Positions 16,386-25,401 of a DNA stretch of 45,528 nucleotides are shown in pieces. The notes beneath the pieces are model-generated. The model made no database searches, had not been told where the DNA came from, and worked only from the letters and a program-made list of their open reading frames with translations. Source of the stretch: Micromonospora echinofusca (GTDB taxonomy: Bacteria; Actinomycetota; Actinomycetes; Mycobacteriales; Micromonosporaceae); assembly GCF_017614955.1 (NCBI RefSeq), contig NZ_WVUH01000010.1:1-45528 (forward strand), in the 5' to 3' direction. Numbering within the stretch: position 1 is the stretch's first letter; each line of letters begins with the position of its first letter. The translations under genes were made by a program, and so were the position numbers.

Positions 16386-16721
16386 GTGTTTAACGCAGCA
16401 GAGAGCGGTGGCGGAGCCGGCAGTCTGACGCCGCTCCTCATGATCGCTCTGCTCTTCGGTGTCATGTACTTCATGATGATCCGCCCGCAGCAGAAGCGTC
16501 GCCGTGAGGCGGAGAAGATGCAGTCCGCGCTCGGACCGGGCGACGAGGTGGTCACCATCGGCGGGCTCTACGGCACCGTGATCAGCGTCGACGACGAGAC
16601 CGTGATGCTCGAGGTCGCCCCCGGCGTGCACACCCGGTACGCCCGTCCCGCCGTCGCGCGGGTGGTCAGCCAGGCCGAGCGGGCCGAGCCCGTCGCCGAG
16701 GAAGCGGACATCAAGGAATAG
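16386..16721 (+). CDS. yajC: Preprotein translocase subunit YajC
   Basis: The small membrane protein accompanies SecDF at the Sec translocon. It has a single N-terminal membrane helix (LTPLLMIALLFGVMYFMMI), the hallmark IRPQQKRRREAEKMQSAL, then the GDEVVTIGGLYGTV core and a variable acidic tail. The start at GTG 16386 (111 residues) is preferred because GGGAAGG lies 8 bases upstream; GTG 16356 would add ten residues but has no good ribosome binding site. It precedes secD and secF, as in most bacteria. Confidence 0.93.
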   Translation: MFNAAESGGGAGSLTPLLMIALLFGVMYFMMIRPQQKRRREAEKMQSALGPGDEVVTIGGLYGTVISVDDETVMLEVAPGVHTRYARPAVARVVSQAERAEPVAEEADIKE

Positions 16722-16727
16722 CGCGCG

Positions 16728-16791
16728 GCCCCTCGTGCGGGGCAGCGTACACATCGAAAATATCGGATAGTTGGTTCGGCGCGCCGCGCCG
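16728..16791 (+). other. Two hairpins between yajC and secD
   Basis: GCCCC (16728-16732) pairs with GGGGC (16739-16743), and CGGCGC (16777-16782) pairs with GCGCCG (16786-16791). Between them is an AT-rich island (ATCGAAAATATCGGATAG) unusual for this genome, which could hold a secondary promoter for secDF. The 157-base gap otherwise holds no gene. Confidence 0.4.
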
Positions 16792-16878
16792 AGACCACCG
16801 TCATGCCGCCGGGCCCGCCGGCGCGACATCCGCCGCCACACCACCAGCGGCGCCATTACGCAGGGAGACAGGACAGCC

Positions 16879-18810
16879 GTGGCACCACCTCAGGGACAGA
16901 TGCGCCCGGGACGGCAGCTCGCCGTGCTCGGGCTCATCTTCGCGGTCCTCTATCTTTTGGTGTTTTTCGCCGCTGGCGCGAGCGGTAGCTGGAAGGACCG
17001 GCTCGAGCCCAAGCTCGGCCTGGACCTGATCGGTGGCACCCGGCTGACGCTGGAGGCGACCAACACCGTCGATGGTCGGCCGCCCACGGCGGAGAACCTC
17101 GAACAGGCCCGGCAGATCATCGAGAACCGGGTCAACGCCAGCGGCGTCGCCGAGGCCGAGGTGGTCACCGAGGGAAACCGCAACATCGTCATCTCCCTGC
17201 CCGGTGAGAACCGGGACCTGACCGAGGTGGGCAGCGCCGCCGAGCTGCGGTTCCGCAAGGTGCTCAAGGCCGCCGACGGCAGCGGCGCCATCCCGGCGCC
17301 CGCACCGAGCGCGACCCCCGCCCCCTCGGGCAGCGCCACTCCGGCCCCGTCCGGCAGTGCCTCGCCCGCGCCGACGCGTACCCCGGAGGCGAAGGTCAGC
17401 GCCTCGCCCTCGGCCGGTGGGCAGGGCGGCATGGCCCCGGCGCCGAGCAAGGCCCCGATTGCCCCGGCGCAGACGCCGAGCGCGGCCCCGACTGCCTCGG
17501 CCGCCGCGCCGAGCCCGTCGACCAGCGCCGAGCCGGCGCCGCAGAGCGTCGAGGAGCAGCGCAAGGCCGTGCAGGCCAAGGTCGGCGCGGCTGCCTGGGC
17601 GGCGGCGAGCGGACTCCAGGCCCCGGCCGACTTCAGCCAGAACCCGGCGCTCGCCGGCACGCTCAAGCCGTTCGGCACGCTCACCGGCCGTGAGGTCGCG
17701 GTCCTGCCGGTCGAGATGCAGTTCAACGTCCCGACGGTCAGCTGCAAGCAGCTCGACGAGCGCCCCCCGGCCTCGGTCGCGGACCCGAAGCAGAAGGTCG
17801 TCGCCTGCGAGGACGGGGTCAGCAAGTACCTGCTCGACGTGGCGAAGGTCGAGGGGACCGACGTCAGCGACGCCGACGCGGTGCTCGACCAGACCAGCCA
17901 GTGGGTGGTCAGCCTCGACTTCAGCAGCGACGGTCAGACGAAGTGGACCAACCTGACCCGTGAGGCGTTCAACAACGAGGGGCAGGCCTGCGACCAGACC
18001 GCACTGGGCCAGGACGGCAAGTGCCGGGTGGCGGTCGTACTGGACAACAAGGTGATCTCCTCCCCGGAGATCCAGGGCGTGCTGACCGGCGACTCGCAGA
18101 TCAGCGGCAGCTTCAACAACAAGACCGCCAGCGAACTGGCCAGCAACCTCCGGTACGGCGCGCTGCCGGTGACCTTCGAGCCGCAGCAGCAGGAGAACGT
18201 CTCCGCCACGCTGGGCTCCAGCCACCTGAAGGCGGGTCTGCTCGCCGCCGGCATCGGCATGCTGCTGGTCGCGGTCTACTCGTTCTTCTACTACCGGCTG
18301 CTCGGTACGGTGATCTTCCTCAGCCTGATCCTCTCCGCGCTGCTGGTCTTCGGTGCGCTGGTGGTCCTCGGCCGGGGGATCGGCTTCACCCTCACCCTGG
18401 CCGGTATCGCCGGTTTCATCGTGTCGTTGGGTGTCGCGGCGGACTCGTTCGTCATCTACTTCGAGCGGCTCAAGGACGAGATCCGGGAGGGCCGCAGCCC
18501 GCGCAGCGCGGTACCCCGCGCCTGGGTCCGGGCCCGGCGGACGATCATCTCGGCGAACGCCATCTCGATCCTCGCCGCCGTGGTGCTCTACATCGTCTCG
18601 GTCGGTACGGTGAAGGGCTTCGCCTTCGCGCTCGGCCTGGCCACGGTGCTGGACCTGGTGGTCGTGTTCCTCTTCCGGCACCCGATCATGACGATGTTCG
18701 CCAACACCAAGGCGTTCCTCTCGCCCCGGGTCAGCGGCCTCGGCCGGGTCCTCCAGTCCGCCGAAACCGAGCCGGCCACCACCCGCAACCCGCGCGTCAA
18801 GGAGGCCTGA
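16879..18810 (+). CDS. secD: Protein translocase subunit SecD
   Basis: The 643-residue membrane protein uses the proton gradient to pull secreted proteins through SecYEG. After one N-terminal helix, LGLDLIGGTRLTLEA marks the SecD start motif. The P1 extracytoplasmic domain is interrupted at about residues 137-224 by a low-complexity Pro/Ala/Ser/Thr segment. Five C-terminal helices carry the RND-like SecD motifs (GIAGFIVSLGVAADSFVIYFER). The GTG at 16879 follows AGGACAG; an upstream in-frame start would add an arginine-rich, unlikely extension. One base separates the stop from secF. Confidence 0.95.
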   Translation: MAPPQGQMRPGRQLAVLGLIFAVLYLLVFFAAGASGSWKDRLEPKLGLDLIGGTRLTLEATNTVDGRPPTAENLEQARQIIENRVNASGVAEAEVVTEGNRNIVISLPGENRDLTEVGSAAELRFRKVLKAADGSGAIPAPAPSATPAPSGSATPAPSGSASPAPTRTPEAKVSASPSAGGQGGMAPAPSKAPIAPAQTPSAAPTASAAAPSPSTSAEPAPQSVEEQRKAVQAKVGAAAWAAASGLQAPADFSQNPALAGTLKPFGTLTGREVAVLPVEMQFNVPTVSCKQLDERPPASVADPKQKVVACEDGVSKYLLDVAKVEGTDVSDADAVLDQTSQWVVSLDFSSDGQTKWTNLTREAFNNEGQACDQTALGQDGKCRVAVVLDNKVISSPEIQGVLTGDSQISGSFNNKTASELASNLRYGALPVTFEPQQQENVSATLGSSHLKAGLLAAGIGMLLVAVYSFFYYRLLGTVIFLSLILSALLVFGALVVLGRGIGFTLTLAGIAGFIVSLGVAADSFVIYFERLKDEIREGRSPRSAVPRAWVRARRTIISANAISILAAVVLYIVSVGTVKGFAFALGLATVLDLVVVFLFRHPIMTMFANTKAFLSPRVSGLGRVLQSAETEPATTRNPRVKEA

Positions 18811-18811
18811 C

Positions 18812-19999
18812 ATGGCCAAGAGCAGCGGTCTGGCTACCCGGCTCTACCGGGGTGAGGCCGGCCTCAACATCATCGGGAAGCGCAAACTCTGGTTCTCCAT
18901 CGCCGGGGCGCTCATCCTGGTCGCGATCCTCAGCTTCGCGGTGCGCGGGTTCAGCCTGGGCATCGAGTTCGCCGGCGGAAACTCGTTCCAGGTCCCGGCC
19001 AGTGTCGGCACCCTGGACCAGGTCGAGAGCAAGGCCGAGGCGGTGGTCGCCGCGCAGGGCGGCGGCGAGATCGTCTCCTTCCAGAAGGTCGGCGGCGCCG
19101 GCGGCGAGTTCTACGAGTTCCGCACCGCGGAGTTGAACGCCGAGCGGTCCAACGCGGTCAAGACCGAGTTGGCCGACGAGTTCAACATCGACGCCGCCCA
19201 GGTCAGCGTCAGCCAGGTGAGTGCCGCCTGGGGTACCCAGGTGACCCAGCGGGCGCTGCTCGGTCTGGTCATCTTCGTGGCCCTGGTGACCCTCTACCTG
19301 ATCCTGCGCTTCGAGTGGCGGATGGCGGTCGCGGCGGTCTCGTCCCTGGTGCTCAACCTGGTCCTGACCGCCGGTGTCTACTCGCTGGTCGGCTTCGAGG
19401 TCACCCCGTCGACGGTGATCGGCTTCCTGACCATCCTCGGCTTCGCGCTCTACGACGTCGTCGTCGTCTTCGACAAGGTCCAGGAGAACACCCGCAGCAT
19501 CACCGCGAGCAACAGCCAGACCTACGGTGACGCGGCCAACCTGGCCGTCAACCAGACCCTGATGCGGTCGATCAACACCGGTCTGGTCGCGCTGCTGCCG
19601 GTCGGCGGTCTGCTCTTCATCGGTGCCGGCCTGCTCGGCGCGGGCACCCTGAAGGACCTGGGCCTGGTGCTCTTCGTCGGTATGGCGATCGCGGTCTACT
19701 CGTCGATCTTCTTCGCCACCCCGGTGCTGGTCTCGCTCAAGGACTTCGAACCCCGCATCCAGGCGCACAACAAGCGGGTCCTCGCCCGCCGGGGCGCCAT
19801 CGCCCGGGGCGAGATCGCGCCGAAGGGCGCGCCGCGCGCGAAGGACGGCGAGACCGAACCGGTCGACCCGGAGCAGGCGGCCCTGGCGGGCGCGGCCCCG
19901 AAGGTCGGCAGCCGGCCCGTCGGCAAGCGGCCCACCGGCACCCGGGGCGGTCGTCCCGGCGGTGCGGGCAACCGGCCGAGCGGCGCCAAGCGGCGCTGA
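18812..19999 (+). CDS. secF: Protein translocase subunit SecF
   Basis: The 395-residue partner of SecD has an N-terminal helix and the motif GFSLGIEFAGGNSFQV. Five C-terminal helices include FLTILGFALYDVVVVFDKVQEN, a signature of SecF. The last 70 residues form a cytoplasmic tail rich in Arg, Gly and Pro (ending RPSGAKRR), longer than in E. coli but common in actinobacteria and possibly ribosome- or lipid-contacting. It forms the SecDF complex with the preceding product. The adenine salvage gene follows after 118 bases. Confidence 0.95.
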   Translation: MAKSSGLATRLYRGEAGLNIIGKRKLWFSIAGALILVAILSFAVRGFSLGIEFAGGNSFQVPASVGTLDQVESKAEAVVAAQGGGEIVSFQKVGGAGGEFYEFRTAELNAERSNAVKTELADEFNIDAAQVSVSQVSAAWGTQVTQRALLGLVIFVALVTLYLILRFEWRMAVAAVSSLVLNLVLTAGVYSLVGFEVTPSTVIGFLTILGFALYDVVVVFDKVQENTRSITASNSQTYGDAANLAVNQTLMRSINTGLVALLPVGGLLFIGAGLLGAGTLKDLGLVLFVGMAIAVYSSIFFATPVLVSLKDFEPRIQAHNKRVLARRGAIARGEIAPKGAPRAKDGETEPVDPEQAALAGAAPKVGSRPVGKRPTGTRGGRPGGAGNRPSGAKRR

Positions 20000-20054
20000 C
20001 ACCAGCAGTACGGCGGCGCCGGGCGCCGCACCACCCGGTACCAACCGGCGGTCG

Positions 20055-20092
20055 GGCGTCCTTCATGCTGTGCGAGCAGCGTGGAGGACGCC
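20055..20092 (+). promoter_or_regulatory. Stem-loop in the apt leader
   Basis: GGCGTCC (20055-20061) pairs with GGACGCC (20086-20092), and an inner GCTG/CAGC stem forms around TGCGAG. The hairpin ends about 25 bases before the apt start, so it could affect apt expression or end secF transcripts. Confidence 0.35.
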
Positions 20093-20117
20093 TCGTCGTT
20101 CGTGGAGAGGGAAGAAC

Positions 20118-20681
20118 GTGACGCAGACGGACATCGGGGCCCGGGGGGACAGCGGGCCGGAGACGGCACGACTGGTGGCGAGCCGGGTGCTGGACGTACC
20201 GGACTTCCCCAAACCGGGCGTGGTGTTCAAGGACCTGATGCCGCTCTTCGCCGACGGCGCGGTGTTCCGCGAGGTCGTCGACGGGATCATCGCCCACCAC
20301 GGGCGGGAGTCGTTCGACACCGTGGTCGGCATCGAGGCGCGCGGGTTCGTGATCGCCGCCGCCATCGCGTACGCCACCGGGGTCGGCGTGGTACCGGTCC
20401 GCAAGGCCGGCAAGCTGCCCCGGGCCGCGTACTCCGCGTCGTACGCGCTGGAGTACGGCGAGGCCACCCTGGAGGTGCACCAGGACGCGTTCACCGCCGG
20501 TCACCGGGTACTGGTGGTGGACGACGTGCTCGCCACCGGCGGGACCGCCGAGGCGACCATGGACCTGGTGGAGCGGGCCGGAGGCACGGTGTCCGGTTTC
20601 ACGGTGCTGATGGAGCTGGGTTTCCTGGGTGGTCGGGAACGGCTCGCCCCGCGTCCGGTACACGCGTTGCTGACTGTCTGA
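20118..20681 (+). CDS. apt: Adenine phosphoribosyltransferase
   Basis: The 187-residue cytoplasmic salvage enzyme joins adenine and PRPP to give AMP. The PRPP-binding motif VLVVDDVLATGGTAEA is at about residues 130-145. The N-terminal DVPDFPKPGVVFKDLMPLF and the base-contact segment VVGIEARGFVIAAA are typical of APT. The GTG at 20118 follows GAGAGGGAAG. Apt between secF and rel is a widely conserved actinobacterial arrangement, placing AMP supply beside (p)ppGpp metabolism. Confidence 0.95.
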   Translation: MTQTDIGARGDSGPETARLVASRVLDVPDFPKPGVVFKDLMPLFADGAVFREVVDGIIAHHGRESFDTVVGIEARGFVIAAAIAYATGVGVVPVRKAGKLPRAAYSASYALEYGEATLEVHQDAFTAGHRVLVVDDVLATGGTAEATMDLVERAGGTVSGFTVLMELGFLGGRERLAPRPVHALLTV

Positions 20682-20799
20682 TCCGCGCCGGTCGGGCCGG
20701 CCGGTCGCGCCGTCCGGGGGAACGGCGGCCGGTGTGCGGTGGGGGTAGCATTGCCCTTTGCTGACCGGGTGGGAGGCATCCGCCGGGCAGCGTGCAGGA

Positions 20800-20854
20800 C
20801 CACACCGGCCGGTACCGGCCGGTGTGGGAGTCAGACCGGCCGGCGCGGCCGGTC
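20800..20854 (+). promoter_or_regulatory. 28-bp perfect palindrome and second hairpin upstream of rel
   Basis: Bases 20800-20827 form a perfect 28-bp palindrome centred on GGTACC, with arms beginning CCACACCGGCCGGT. Only 6 bases later, GACCGGCCG (20834-20842) pairs with CGGCCGGTC (20846-20854) around GCG. They end 25 bases before the chosen rel start and would form two stable stems in the leader RNA, or terminate apt transcripts. Confidence 0.65.
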
Positions 20855-20879
20855 AATCCGGCGAGCGGTGAGGAGGCCG

Positions 20880-23321
20880 GTGTCCCACGACGTCGTCCCT
20901 CCGGTGGAGGACACGGTGCACCCGACAGGCGAGGCTGACAGCTCTCCGGCGGACCGGACCGGTGTCCCGCCGGTGACCGGCCCGGTGACCGAGCCGGTCC
21001 AGACCGCGACCATCGCCGACGGCGACGTGCCCGTTGCGGCCACCACGTCCGGTTTCGGCCTGGCCAGTGCCCCGACCGGGCGACGGGTGCGGGCCCGGTT
21101 GGCCCGGTTCAACGCCCCCTGGCAGACGTCGCAGGTCAGTGAGGTGCTCGAACCGCTGATCTCGACGCACCGGGAGAACCACCCCAAGGCGGATGCCCGG
21201 CTGCTCCAGCGCGCCTTCGACCTGGCCGCCCGCTGGCACTCGGGGCAGTACCGCAAGTCCGGTGACCCCTACATCACCCACCCGCTGGCGGTGGCGACCA
21301 TCCTGGCCAACCTGGGCATGGACACCACCACCCTGGTCGCGGCGCTGCTGCACGACACGATCGAGGACACCGACTACACCCTCGACCAGATGCGGGCGGA
21401 CTTCGGTGGCGAGGTCACCCTCCTGGTCGACGGGGTCACCAAGCTCGACAAGGTCAAGCTGGGGGACGCGGCGAAGGCCGAGACCATCCGGAAGATGGTC
21501 GTGGCGATGGCCAAGGACCCCCGGGTGCTGGTGATCAAGCTCGCCGACCGGTTGCACAACATGCGGACCCTGACCTTCCTGCCCCGACCGAAGCAGGAGC
21601 AGAAGGCCAAGGAGACCCTGGAGATCCTCGCCCCGCTGGCCCACCGGCTGGGTATGAACACCATCAAGTGGGAGCTGGAGGATCTGGCCTTCGGCACGCT
21701 GTTCCCCAAGCGGTACGAGGAGATCAACCGGCTGATCGGGGAGCACCAGCCGCAGCGCGAGGCGCTGCTGAAGCAGGTGACGCAGAAGGTCCAGGTCGAC
21801 CTGAAGGCCGCGAAGATCAAGGCGGAGGTCACCGGGCGGCCCAAGCACCTCTACTCGATCTACCAGAAGATGATCGTGCGCGGGCGGGACTTCAACGACA
21901 TCTACGACCTGGTCGGGGTGCGGATCCTGGTCGACACGGTGCGGGACTGCTACGCGGCGCTGGGGGTGATCCACGCCAACTGGCAGCCGGTGCCGGGCCG
22001 GTTCAAGGACTACATCGCGATGCCCAAGTTCAACATGTACCAGTCCCTGCACACCACCGTGATCGGGCCGACCGGCAAGCCGGTGGAGATGCAGATCCGG
22101 ACGTACGCGATGCACCGCACCGCCGAGTTCGGTATCGCCGCGCACTGGAAGTACAAGGAGCAGAAGGGCACCCAGATCGTCGGTCCGCCGGCGCACATCG
22201 ACGAGATGACCTGGCTGCGGCAGCTGCTGGACTGGCAGCGGGAGGCCGCCGACCCGAGCGAGTTCCTGGACGCGCTGCGCTTCGACCTGTCCAGCCAGGA
22301 GGTGTACGTCTTCACCCCGAAGGGTGACGTCATCCCGCTGCCGACCGGTTCGACCCCGGTGGACTTCGCCTACGCGGTGCACACCGAGGTGGGGCACAAG
22401 TGCATCGGGGCCCGGGTCAACGGCAAGCTGGTGCCGCTGGAGTCGACCCTGTCCAACGGCGACGTCATCGAGATCTTCACCTCGAAGTCGGACACCGCCG
22501 GCCCGACGCAGGACTGGCTCGGGTTCGTCAAGAGCCCCCGGGCGCGGACGAAGATCCGGCAGTACTTCAACAAGGAGCGCCGCGAGGAGGCGATCGAGGC
22601 CGGTAAGGACTCGATCGTCAAGGCCATGCGCAAGCAGGGCATGCCGTTGCAGCGGATGCTCACCCCGGACGCGCTGATGGCGATCGCCCGGGACCTGCAC
22701 CTGGTCGACGTGGCGTCGCTCTACGCGGCGGTGGGGGACAGCCAGGTCTCCGCCCAGTCGGTGGTGCAGAAGCTGATGGCCACCTACGGCGGCGAGGAGG
22801 GGGCGGTCGAGGACATCGCGGAGACCGCGGTGGCCACCCGTCCGCCCCGGAGCCGGGCCAGCAGCCAGGACCCCGGCGTGGTGGTACGCGGGGTGAGCGA
22901 CGTCTGGATCAAGTTGGCCCGCTGCTGCACCCCGGTACCCCCCGACGCGGTCTTCGGCTTCGTCACCCGTTCCGGCGGGGTCAGCGTGCACCGGGACGAC
23001 TGTGCCAACGCCGAGGACCTCAAGGTCCAGCAGGAGCGGATCGTCGAGGTGACGTGGAAGCTCACCAGCGCGTCGACGTTCCTGGTGGCGATCCAGGTCG
23101 AGGCGCTGGACCGGCACAAGCTGCTCGCCGACGTCACCCGGGTACTCTCCGACGAGCGGGTCAACATCCTCTCCGCCACCGTCACCACCACCCGGGACCG
23201 GGTGGCGGTCAGCCGGTTCAGCTTCGAGATGGCCGACCCGAAGCACCTGGGGCACCTGCTCGCCGCGGTCCGTAAGGTCGACGGGGTCTTCGACGCGTAC
23301 CGGGTCACCTCGGGCGCCTGA
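20880..23321 (+). CDS. rel: Bifunctional (p)ppGpp synthetase/hydrolase, Rel
   Basis: The 813-residue stringent-response enzyme contains an HD hydrolase domain ([16 protein letters not shown] at 120-135, HD at 158-159, ED at 162-163, then [10 protein letters not shown]). The synthetase domain carries DLVGVRI and RFKDYIA (the RxKD form seen in bifunctional enzymes). A TGS domain ([16 protein letters not shown]) and a C-terminal ACT domain follow. Hydrolase residues appear intact, so it should both make and degrade (p)ppGpp. An N-terminal extension of about 80 residues is low complexity. GTG 20880 has AGGAGG only 3 bases away; GTG 20916, with GGAGG 5 bases upstream, is a good alternative. Confidence 0.95.
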   Translation: MSHDVVPPVEDTVHPTGEADSSPADRTGVPPVTGPVTEPVQTATIADGDVPVAATTSGFGLASAPTGRRVRARLARFNAPWQTSQVSEVLEPLISTHRENHPKADARLLQRAFDLAARWHSGQYRKSGDPYITHPLAVATILANLGMDTTTLVAALLHDTIEDTDYTLDQMRADFGGEVTLLVDGVTKLDKVKLGDAAKAETIRKMVVAMAKDPRVLVIKLADRLHNMRTLTFLPRPKQEQKAKETLEILAPLAHRLGMNTIKWELEDLAFGTLFPKRYEEINRLIGEHQPQREALLKQVTQKVQVDLKAAKIKAEVTGRPKHLYSIYQKMIVRGRDFNDIYDLVGVRILVDTVRDCYAALGVIHANWQPVPGRFKDYIAMPKFNMYQSLHTTVIGPTGKPVEMQIRTYAMHRTAEFGIAAHWKYKEQKGTQIVGPPAHIDEMTWLRQLLDWQREAADPSEFLDALRFDLSSQEVYVFTPKGDVIPLPTGSTPVDFAYAVHTEVGHKCIGARVNGKLVPLESTLSNGDVIEIFTSKSDTAGPTQDWLGFVKSPRARTKIRQYFNKERREEAIEAGKDSIVKAMRKQGMPLQRMLTPDALMAIARDLHLVDVASLYAAVGDSQVSAQSVVQKLMATYGGEEGAVEDIAETAVATRPPRSRASSQDPGVVVRGVSDVWIKLARCCTPVPPDAVFGFVTRSGGVSVHRDDCANAEDLKVQQERIVEVTWKLTSASTFLVAIQVEALDRHKLLADVTRVLSDERVNILSATVTTTRDRVAVSRFSFEMADPKHLGHLLAAVRKVDGVFDAYRVTSGA

Positions 23322-23347
23322 CCGCGAGCCGCACGACGTGCAAAGGG

Positions 23348-23380
23348 AAGGGGCCCGCCGGCACTGCCGGCGGGCCCCTT
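23348..23380. terminator. Bidirectional terminator between rel and the cyclophilin gene
   Basis: A perfect 15-bp stem joins AAGGGGCCCGCCGGC (23348-23362) and GCCGGCGGGCCCCTT (23366-23380) with loop ACT, in the 77-base gap between convergent genes. There are AA and TT ends but no long T-tract. Confidence 0.8.
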
Positions 23381-23398
23381 CGACGTCTACCCGGAGGG

Positions 23399-24232
23399 TC
23401 AGCCCTGGATCTCGCTCATGGTGAGCGACTTGATCAGGACCTCGGTCTTCGGGTGCCCGTCGCCCTCCTGGTTCGAGTTGTCGCTGCCGGCCGCGCCGAC
23501 CTTCTTGACCAGGTCCATCCCGCTGGTGATCGTGCCGAGCACGGTGTAGCTCGGGTCGAGCTGCGCGTCACCGTAGACGATGAAGAACTGGCTGCCGGTG
23601 CTCGCCGGCTCCTGGGTCTTGGCCATCGCGATGACGCCCTCGGGGTACGCCGGGCGCTTGTCGGTGGGGAGGTTCTCCTCGGCGAAGCGGTAGGTCGGCC
23701 CGCCGGTGCCGTCGGTCTCCCGGTAGCCCTTGCCGGTGGCGCTCGGGTCGCCGCACTGGAGGACCTTCAGCCCGCCGGTGGTGAGCCGGTGGCACTTGGT
23801 GTTGTCGAAGAACTTCTTGCTGGCCAGGTGGGTGAAGCTGGCGGCGGTGCAGGGGGTGTCCGCCAGGTTGACCTTGGCGGTGATCGGCCCCAGGTTGGTG
23901 TCGATCGTCATGGTCTGGGTGCCCGAGGTCTTCGCCTGGACCGGGGGCAGACCCACGTCCTTGACCTGCTTGGTCCGCGCCTCGGCCGGCACCTCGTTCC
24001 ACGCGCACAGGACGGAACCGTTGTTGCTGGCGGTGGTGTCGCTCGGCTTGTCGTCGTCGCCGAGGCTGCTGACCAGCCAGACCGTACCGGCGATGACCAG
24101 CAGCAGCGCGGCCCCGGCGGCAACTGCGGCCTGGGTCTGGCGGCGCTTGCGGGCCCGGGCGGCCCGCTCGGCCATCTCCTTCTCGAGCCGGGCCCGCGCC
24201 GCCGCGCGCTGCCGTTCTCTGGTGGACGTCAC
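23399..24232 (-). CDS. Membrane-anchored cyclophilin-type peptidyl-prolyl isomerase
   Basis: The 277-residue protein has an Arg/Glu/Ala-rich cytoplasmic N-terminus, one membrane helix (AAVAAGAALLLVIAGTVWLV, about residues 37-56) and an extracytoplasmic cyclophilin domain. The domain shows NLGPITAKVNLADTPCTAASF, CHRLTTGGLKVLQCGDP, RFAEENLP, STGSQFFIVYGDAQLDPSYTVLG and a C-terminal strand. The catalytic-type Arg (CHR) and Gln (LQCGDP) of cyclophilins are kept. It probably assists folding of exported proteins, fitting its place beside the export genes. GTG 24232 is chosen because AAGGAG lies 5 bases upstream; GTG 24238 is in frame but overlaps that site. Confidence 0.9.
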   Translation of the reverse strand: MTSTRERQRAAARARLEKEMAERAARARKRRQTQAAVAAGAALLLVIAGTVWLVSSLGDDDKPSDTTASNNGSVLCAWNEVPAEARTKQVKDVGLPPVQAKTSGTQTMTIDTNLGPITAKVNLADTPCTAASFTHLASKKFFDNTKCHRLTTGGLKVLQCGDPSATGKGYRETDGTGGPTYRFAEENLPTDKRPAYPEGVIAMAKTQEPASTGSQFFIVYGDAQLDPSYTVLGTITSGMDLVKKVGAAGSDNSNQEGDGHPKTEVLIKSLTMSEIQG

Positions 24233-24275
24233 GGTCACTCCTTCTGGCTGTCTGTGCGGTGCGGTCTGGTACCGG

Positions 24276-25142
24276 TCAGCTGGCCGCGCTCGGGCTGGCT
24301 GCCGGGGCGCCGGTCGTGGCCGCCGGGGCCGGTGCGCTGCCCGGCTCGCCCACGGTGAGGCTCTGGATCACCACGTCGGTCTGCGGCTTGACCTTTGCGC
24401 CACTGCCATTGTCCACCGTCGGTAGCGCCCCGATCTTCTCCACCACGTCCAGGCCGCCGGTGACCTTGCCGACGATCGGGTACGCCGGCTGCGTCGCCCG
24501 GTGGTCCTTGAAGAAGATCAGGAACTGGCTGCCGTTGGCGCCCGGCGGGCTGCTGATCATCGCGACCGTGCCCTTCGGGTACGCCACCGGCGCGTCCGCC
24601 GCCGGGCTGGCCGGTGCACTCGGCGTGTTCTCGCTGAAGAAGGTGTACGTCGGGCCGCCCAGCCCGGTACCGCTGGGGTCACCGCAGCGCAGCGCGCCCT
24701 CGGCGGTGATCTCGTGGCACTTCGTGTTGTCGTAGAAGGATCGGCCGGCGAGGTGGGCCAGGCTGGCCCCGGCGCACGGGGCGGCGGCCAGGTCCAGCTC
24801 GACGGTGACCGGCGCACCCTGGTTGGTGGTGATCGTCATCGGCCGGGTCCCGCTGGTCGGCAGGCCGGTGGTGGCCGGGGTGCCGACGTCGGAGAGGTGG
24901 CTGTTGGCCGAGGCGTCCTGGGGGGTCCAGGCGCACTGGTCCTGGGCGGTGTCCTGCTTCGGCTCGGGGTCGAAGCCGCCGAGTGCCCAGACCGAGCCGA
25001 GCACGATCAGCACCAGGGCGAGCGTGGCGCCGATGCCGGCCTGGATCCGTCGCCGACGGCGCGTGGCGGCGGCCCGCCGGGCCATCTGCCGGTCGAGCTT
25101 GGCCCGTGCCAGTTTGCGCTGCCGGTCCCTGCTGGAAGCCAC
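24276..25142 (-). CDS. Second membrane-anchored cyclophilin, probably catalytically altered
   Basis: The 288-residue paralogue of its neighbour has the same layout: basic N-terminus (RDRQRKLARAKLDRQMARRAA), one membrane helix (GIGATLALVLIVLGSVWALGG) and a cyclophilin domain with PVTVELDLAAAPCAGASLAHL, NGSQFLIFFKD and AYPIVGKVTGGLDVVEKIG. The catalytic segment reads CHEITAEGALRCGDP, so the usual Arg is Glu and the usual Gln is Arg. It may bind rather than isomerise peptides. The tail is a 25-residue Ala/Pro/Ser segment. The GTG at 25142 follows GGGGAG. The gap to the first cyclophilin is 43 bases, suggesting cotranscription. Confidence 0.88.
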   Translation of the reverse strand: MASSRDRQRKLARAKLDRQMARRAAATRRRRRIQAGIGATLALVLIVLGSVWALGGFDPEPKQDTAQDQCAWTPQDASANSHLSDVGTPATTGLPTSGTRPMTITTNQGAPVTVELDLAAAPCAGASLAHLAGRSFYDNTKCHEITAEGALRCGDPSGTGLGGPTYTFFSENTPSAPASPAADAPVAYPKGTVAMISSPPGANGSQFLIFFKDHRATQPAYPIVGKVTGGLDVVEKIGALPTVDNGSGAKVKPQTDVVIQSLTVGEPGSAPAPAATTGAPAASPSAAS

Positions 25143-25233
25143 CGTGCGCTCCCCTTCCTCTAACCTGGTCGTCGTGGCGGACGGGCATGCTGCGCCGTCG
25201 GGCGTCAAGTGCGCCACGCCACACGCCCGCCAG

Positions 25234-25239
25234 AGTGTA
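25234..25239 (-). promoter_or_regulatory. Possible -10 box for the cyclophilin pair
   Basis: On the minus strand TACACT fits TANNNT and lies about 90 bases upstream of the second cyclophilin start; a weak ACA-containing -35 lies about 17-18 bases further up. The surrounding stretch 25230-25300 is less GC-rich than its neighbours. Confidence 0.3.
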
Positions 25240-25401
25240 CGGCTATCCGCTGTGAATGTGTTGTACCAGGTGGGTTCTGCGTTTATTGGTGCCTGTCGTT
25301 GTGATCGGACATCGCCCCGCCGGCCCGGTCCGTGCGGGAATCGGATGGCCCGGCCGGTTAGGCTGCCGGTGGGCCCAGAACCGGACGGAAAGGGGAGCAG
25401 C

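Noticed and set aside
16801..18819. A 672-codon minus-strand frame opposite secD
   Set aside because: Composition is typical of antisense GC-rich frames, and secD motifs and operon context fix the real gene.
20853..23255. An 800-codon open frame on the minus strand opposite rel
   Set aside because: It is a shadow of codon bias in a GC-rich gene. The product is rich in Arg, Val, His, Gly and Asp with no domain, and rel on the other strand is unmistakable.
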